From Caenimonas soli (GTDB lineage Bacteria; Pseudomonadota; Gammaproteobacteria; Burkholderiales; Burkholderiaceae_C): 64,000 bases of DNA. The position numbers and the translations under genes are program-made. Under the pieces are notes generated by a model. The model was given only the letters and a program-made list of their open reading frames with translations, was not told the origin of the DNA and did not search any database. The stretch lies in the NCBI RefSeq assembly GCF_013155545.1, contig NZ_JABJVV010000012.1:109413-173412 (forward strand). The letters are read 5' to 3'. Positions 61,122 to 64,000 of the stretch are shown here, piece after piece (positions within the stretch are counted from its first letter, which is position 1; each line of letters opens with the position of its first letter).

Positions 61122-62918
61122 CTACTCGGGAACCCCTGCGCGCCGAAGCGCATCCGCAAACGTTTGTGCGCTCGCCGACCGGGCGCCGGGCGATCGCTTC
61201 AGGAAACCGCCGACGCTGAATGCCGGCTCCAGTTTCAGCAGGCGGTCGGCGCTTTGCCCGGCAGCCTGGAGATCGCCTTGAAGCGTCTGGGCTATGGTGA
61301 GCACCCGCAGCGTCGAAGGATGGCTCGCATTGGCGCGCAGGGAGTGCGTCGCCAGCTCCACGGCTCTTGCGTTCCTGCCGGCGGTCAGGGCCGCCGAGGC
61401 CGCCAGCGACTGATAGAAATAGAGCATGGGATCCAGCGGGCTCAGTGCCAACGCGCGCTCGCTGCTTTCCAACGCGGCAGCCCCGGCGTCTCGGAACGCG
61501 TGCAAGACGCCGCTGAACAGCCAAGCCAGCGAATCATTCGGATTGCATTGAAGCGCCCGTGCGTAGCAGGCCGAGGCGCCGTCGAGGTCCTTGGTCAGGT
61601 GGCACTTGACGAAGCCTTCGACCGCCATCGCGAGAGAGCAATTCGGATCCGCGTCAAGCGCCCGCCGGGTGAGCTCCAGCGCGCGCCGCGTCGTGCGCTC
61701 GTCGGAGGGGGCCAATCCGCGCGTCACCTGCAGCACGTGCCACTTCGCCAGCCACGCACGCGGTGCGGCAATGCGCGGGTGCCGTTCGATCAGGTGTTCG
61801 AGCATGTCGTGCACGCGCTGGAACTCGTTGCGGCTGGCCCTGTGCATCAGAGTGATGGAGCTCATCTGCAGGGTGGCGCTCTGCAAGGTGGGCAGGGGCT
61901 TGGAGGTGGTGCGTTCGGTTTCGACTCGGGCAACCGCGGTGCTGGCCTGGCTGACGACCTGGCTGGTGATCTCGTCCTCGCCGGCGAGGATGGCCGGTAC
62001 GGTGCTCTTGAGGCTGGCGGCCCAGGCGACATGGCCGCTTCGCAAGTCGGCGAGTTCGACCATGAGGCTGACGTGATCGCCGAGCACACGGTATGCACCC
62101 GTCAGGGCGTAGGACGCGCTCGATCCGGCGTCGATCAAGCCGCGCAATTGCGGTAACTCGCTCTGGCGGTGGCGCAGGGCTGTGGTGGACAAGCGGGACA
62201 GCACGCTGATCTGGGCGCACTGGGACAGCCCGGCGATGATCTCCTCGGCGAGGATCTCGCCCAGCACTTCGTTGCCGGGTTCGGCCGTGCGAGCCGTGAA
62301 CGGGACCACGATCAGCGTGGGTCGCAGCACCTCGGCAGCGGCGCCGGCGAGGCTCGCCACAGGCGCATGCCCGGCGGGGCCGACGCGGTAAACATGGACC
62401 GGCTCATTGACGTGCTTGAGGTGGCAATCGCCCAGGTCTTCGATGTCGGCATCGAGGCCGGCGGTGAGGTGGTCTCGCAGTTCTGCCGTGACCACGATTT
62501 CGCCGGGGCCCGCGAGGGTGGTGACCCGGGCAGTCAGGTTGACGTCGGGCCCGTAGATATCGTGGCGGTCCACCACGAACTCGGCCAAGTGGGCGCCCAC
62601 CCGCAAATACATGTGCTGTTCGCCCGGCCGGTTCTGGTTGTCCTGGCGGGCCAGGTCCTGCAGCGCGAAGGCGGTCTTGAGGCACTCCAGGGGATCGGCG
62701 AACTCCAGCATCAGGCCGTCGCCCAGGCTTTTGACCAGCCGGCCGCCGCCCAACGGCAGGAGCCGATGCTCTGCCTGGGTCACCAAATCCTGCCACCGGC
62801 GGATGAAATCATCTTCGTCCTGCTCCATCAAGCGCACCGACTCGACGACATCCATGACCATCAACACCTTGGTGTGTCGCGGCATGGTGAACAGCGGGTC
62901 AGCGGTCGGAGAGGTCAT
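61122..62918 (-). CDS. Class III nucleotidyl cyclase domain protein with TPR-like C-terminus
   Basis: From the ATG at 62918 the protein has 598 residues; the start is not settled because no ATG has a well placed ribosome site. The N-terminal cyclase homology domain keeps both metal-binding Asp residues (Asp23 in LMVMDVVESVRLM and Asp67 in VKSLGDGLMLEF) and the later DIYGPDVNLTARV. A TolB-like middle segment (LAEEIIAGLSQCAQISVLSR) and TPR-like helices (ALELTRRALDADPNCSLAM, CYARALQCNPNDSLAW) follow, as in many alpha/betaproteobacterial cyclases. It should make cAMP or cGMP in the cytoplasm. Same strand as the haloperoxidase-protease pair, 33 bp upstream of it. Confidence 0.85.
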   Translation of the reverse strand: MTSPTADPLFTMPRHTKVLMVMDVVESVRLMEQDEDDFIRRWQDLVTQAEHRLLPLGGGRLVKSLGDGLMLEFADPLECLKTAFALQDLARQDNQNRPGEQHMYLRVGAHLAEFVVDRHDIYGPDVNLTARVTTLAGPGEIVVTAELRDHLTAGLDADIEDLGDCHLKHVNEPVHVYRVGPAGHAPVASLAGAAAEVLRPTLIVVPFTARTAEPGNEVLGEILAEEIIAGLSQCAQISVLSRLSTTALRHRQSELPQLRGLIDAGSSASYALTGAYRVLGDHVSLMVELADLRSGHVAWAASLKSTVPAILAGEDEITSQVVSQASTAVARVETERTTSKPLPTLQSATLQMSSITLMHRASRNEFQRVHDMLEHLIERHPRIAAPRAWLAKWHVLQVTRGLAPSDERTTRRALELTRRALDADPNCSLAMAVEGFVKCHLTKDLDGASACYARALQCNPNDSLAWLFSGVLHAFRDAGAAALESSERALALSPLDPMLYFYQSLAASAALTAGRNARAVELATHSLRANASHPSTLRVLTIAQTLQGDLQAAGQSADRLLKLEPAFSVGGFLKRSPGARSASAQTFADALRRAGVPE

Positions 62919-62938
62919 CCTAAAGGTAACTATCAGAA

Positions 62939-62966
62939 ATTTCCTCCTCATTTTGTAGGAGGAAAT
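62939..62966. promoter_or_regulatory. Inverted repeat ATTTCCTCC-N10-GGAGGAAAT before the cyclase gene
   Basis: Perfect 9-bp arms with a 10-bp spacer lie 21 bp upstream of the chosen cyclase start and about 110 bp before the divergent transferase gene. On the cyclase strand the proximal arm reads GGAGGAAAT, a strong ribosome-site sequence that is too far (24 bp) from the ATG at 62918. It could be an operator, a hairpin masking a ribosome site, or evidence for a non-ATG start further upstream. Confidence 0.5.
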
Positions 62967-63076
62967 CATCAGGCGCCGATTTCGCGGCACGCTTTCGTGG
63001 AACGTCCCACAGAAGTGTTGCGCGTGCGCTAAATCGATGGGACATCCAGACTACAGCGTACCCTGCGGGTATATCT

Positions 63077-63706
63077 ATGGCTATGGCTATTCACTCGATC
63101 AGGCAAACCGACGTGCGGCTGACCCGCGGCCAGTCCTTGGCCCTGGTGGTGCACAAGCCGGTGCTCGCGGCGCGCGAAGCGACCCGGGCGCTGCTGGATT
63201 CCTTGCTGGCCCAGCTGACGAACCGCCCCGTGGCATCGCTGGGACTCGCCAAGACGGCGGACGGCAAGCCCTTTCTGCCGGGCCCGGACGCCATCGGCTT
63301 CAACCTCTCGCATTCGCGCCGCTACTCGCTGATTGCCCTGACGCTTTCGGGAGAAATCGGTTGCGACATCGAGGACCGGTTCACCGCCGACGAAGACGTC
63401 GGCGAGTTGTGCCCGTTGGTCTTGCATCCGCTGGAGCTGGAGGCGATGGACCGGCTGGCCGCAAAGGAGCGCCAACTTGCGTTCAGGCGGTACTGGGTGC
63501 GCAAGGAGGCGGCGCTCAAGGCGATGGGAACGGGCTTTCTCAGGGATCCCAGGCACCTCATCGTCGGCCAGGACGATGCACAGGCCGCCTGGACGGGGCA
63601 AGAGGGCGGCCGCTTCAACCTCCACAACCAATCGATCGAGGCGGGGTGCGTGGCCGCGGTGGCAAGCGCGGATGCCGATTGCCGTTGGTACGAACTGCAG
63701 GCCTAG
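63077..63706 (+). CDS. 4'-phosphopantetheinyl transferase (Sfp/HetI type)
   Basis: This 209-residue enzyme moves phosphopantetheine from CoA to a serine of acyl- or peptidyl-carrier proteins. Family motifs are present: FNLSHSRRYSLIAL, IGCDIEDR with the Mg-binding Asp/Glu, and RYWVRKEAALKAMGTGF (WxxKEAxxK). An ATG at 63077 and another at 63083 are possible starts and neither has a clear ribosome site. No polyketide or non-ribosomal peptide genes are in the window, so its partner carrier protein lies elsewhere. Divergent from the cyclase gene. Confidence 0.93.
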   Translation: MAMAIHSIRQTDVRLTRGQSLALVVHKPVLAAREATRALLDSLLAQLTNRPVASLGLAKTADGKPFLPGPDAIGFNLSHSRRYSLIALTLSGEIGCDIEDRFTADEDVGELCPLVLHPLELEAMDRLAAKERQLAFRRYWVRKEAALKAMGTGFLRDPRHLIVGQDDAQAAWTGQEGGRFNLHNQSIEAGCVAAVASADADCRWYELQA

Positions 63707-63735
63707 GAGTCTGCGCGGCAGAAGCTCGCATTTCT

Positions 63736-63756
63736 CCCTCCCCTTCCGGGGGAGGG
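63736..63756. repeat. REP-like GC-rich hairpin (CCCTCCCC-TTCCG-GGGGAGGG)
   Basis: This 8-bp perfect stem followed by CTGGGGTGGGGG has the form of the dispersed extragenic palindromes found in many proteobacterial genomes. It lies 30 bp after the transferase stop codon and could also end its transcript, though there is no T-tract. Copies elsewhere in the genome would confirm it. Confidence 0.55.
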
Positions 63757-63823
63757 CTGGGGTGGGGGCACGCGGCGATGGTGCGGAGGTCATCGCCAGC
63801 CACGGATCAATCGTTGAGCTTGA

Positions 63824-64000
63824 ATGCCAGCCAGCTACATCCCCTACGAGCCCGACCAGGACTTCCTGCTGCCCCCGTCACTGAAGGAGTGGCTGCCTGA
63901 AGGGCACTTGGCCTACTTCGTCTGCGACGCAATCGATAGCCTGGACTTGAGCGCCTTTCACGCGCGTTACGCCGCCGGTGGACCGCGCAACCAGCCGTTC
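63824..64000 (+). mobile_element. Start of an IS1182-family transposase gene, cut by window end
   Basis: The ATG at 63824 opens PASYIPYEPDQDFLLPPSLKEWLPEG, then HLAYFVCDAIDSLDLSAFH, the typical N-terminus of IS1182-type DDE transposases. Only 59 codons are in view. The left end of the element should lie between the REP-like hairpin and this start, but the terminal inverted repeat cannot be identified without the right end. Confidence 0.88.

Noticed and set aside
57982..62918. A CBASS- or CRISPR-type defence system built on a nucleotide cyclase and protease
   Set aside because: The cyclase is a class III enzyme with TPR-like repeats, not a CD-NTase or Cas10, and no typical effector or nuclease is nearby.

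Overview
The window is GC-rich, gene-dense DNA with the gene content of a Betaproteobacterium. Several Bug/TTT-type tricarboxylate-transporter binding proteins (two of the TTT genes broken), many LysR regulators and amino-acid catabolic operons joined by ATGA overlaps point to Burkholderiales, probably a Comamonadaceae-like soil or rhizosphere organism. The genus cannot be fixed from the sequence. No rRNA, tRNA or CRISPR array was seen.

Left part (1-29.2 kb) is a catabolic region for amino acids, opines or peptides. A cut-off tannase/feruloyl esterase gene is followed by three leftward blocks. (a) A three-gene HcnABC/opine-oxidase-type flavoenzyme with an M19-like protein, a broken Bug protein and an orphan peptide-binding protein, divergent from a LysR gene. 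(b) A polar amino-acid ABC transporter coupled to a PuuB-type oxidase. (c) An aminotransferase, aldehyde dehydrogenase and FAD oxidase operon, then a hydroxyacid dehydrogenase and an IlvD/Edd dehydratase. A rightward operon (20.3-29.2 kb) carries a dipeptide-type ABC transporter, an N-formylglutamate-amidohydrolase-like protein, a succinate-semialdehyde-type dehydrogenase and a D-amino-acid dehydrogenase. Five FAD-dependent amine/amino-acid oxidoreductases lie in 29 kb.

Middle (29.6-45.6 kb): katG with a large inverted repeat over its ribosome binding site, a TctA permease wrecked by deletions, then a co-directional cluster of fumarate-reductase-like FeS, two membrane and flavoprotein subunits, a two-subunit class I fumarase-type hydratase, an amidohydrolase-fold protein without its metal motif, two LysR regulators, a Bug protein, and YeiH- and TauE/SafE-type exporters. 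The flavoprotein lacks the histidine that normally holds FAD covalently. The set reads as a pathway for an unusual dicarboxylate; a sulfonated C4 acid is my favoured but unproven guess. Remnants of a DUF1326 gene and a lectin-like gene, and an RlpA-like protein, follow.

Right part (45.7-64 kb) is a signalling locus. A PAS hybrid kinase is followed by a 2375-residue soluble hybrid kinase carrying 14 exact 92-residue poly-HAMP units (about 31 HAMP-type modules), a GAF domain, a kinase core and three receivers. Translationally coupled to it is a third hybrid kinase with receivers at both ends, then LuxR- and Crp-type regulators. On the opposite strand are a subtilisin-like protease and a vanadium-haloperoxidase/PAP2-fold protein with a (Gly-Gly-Trp)6 N-terminus, in one overlapping pair, and a class III nucleotidyl cyclase with TPR-like repeats. 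A phosphopantetheinyl transferase gene, a REP-like hairpin and the start of an IS1182-type transposase close the window.
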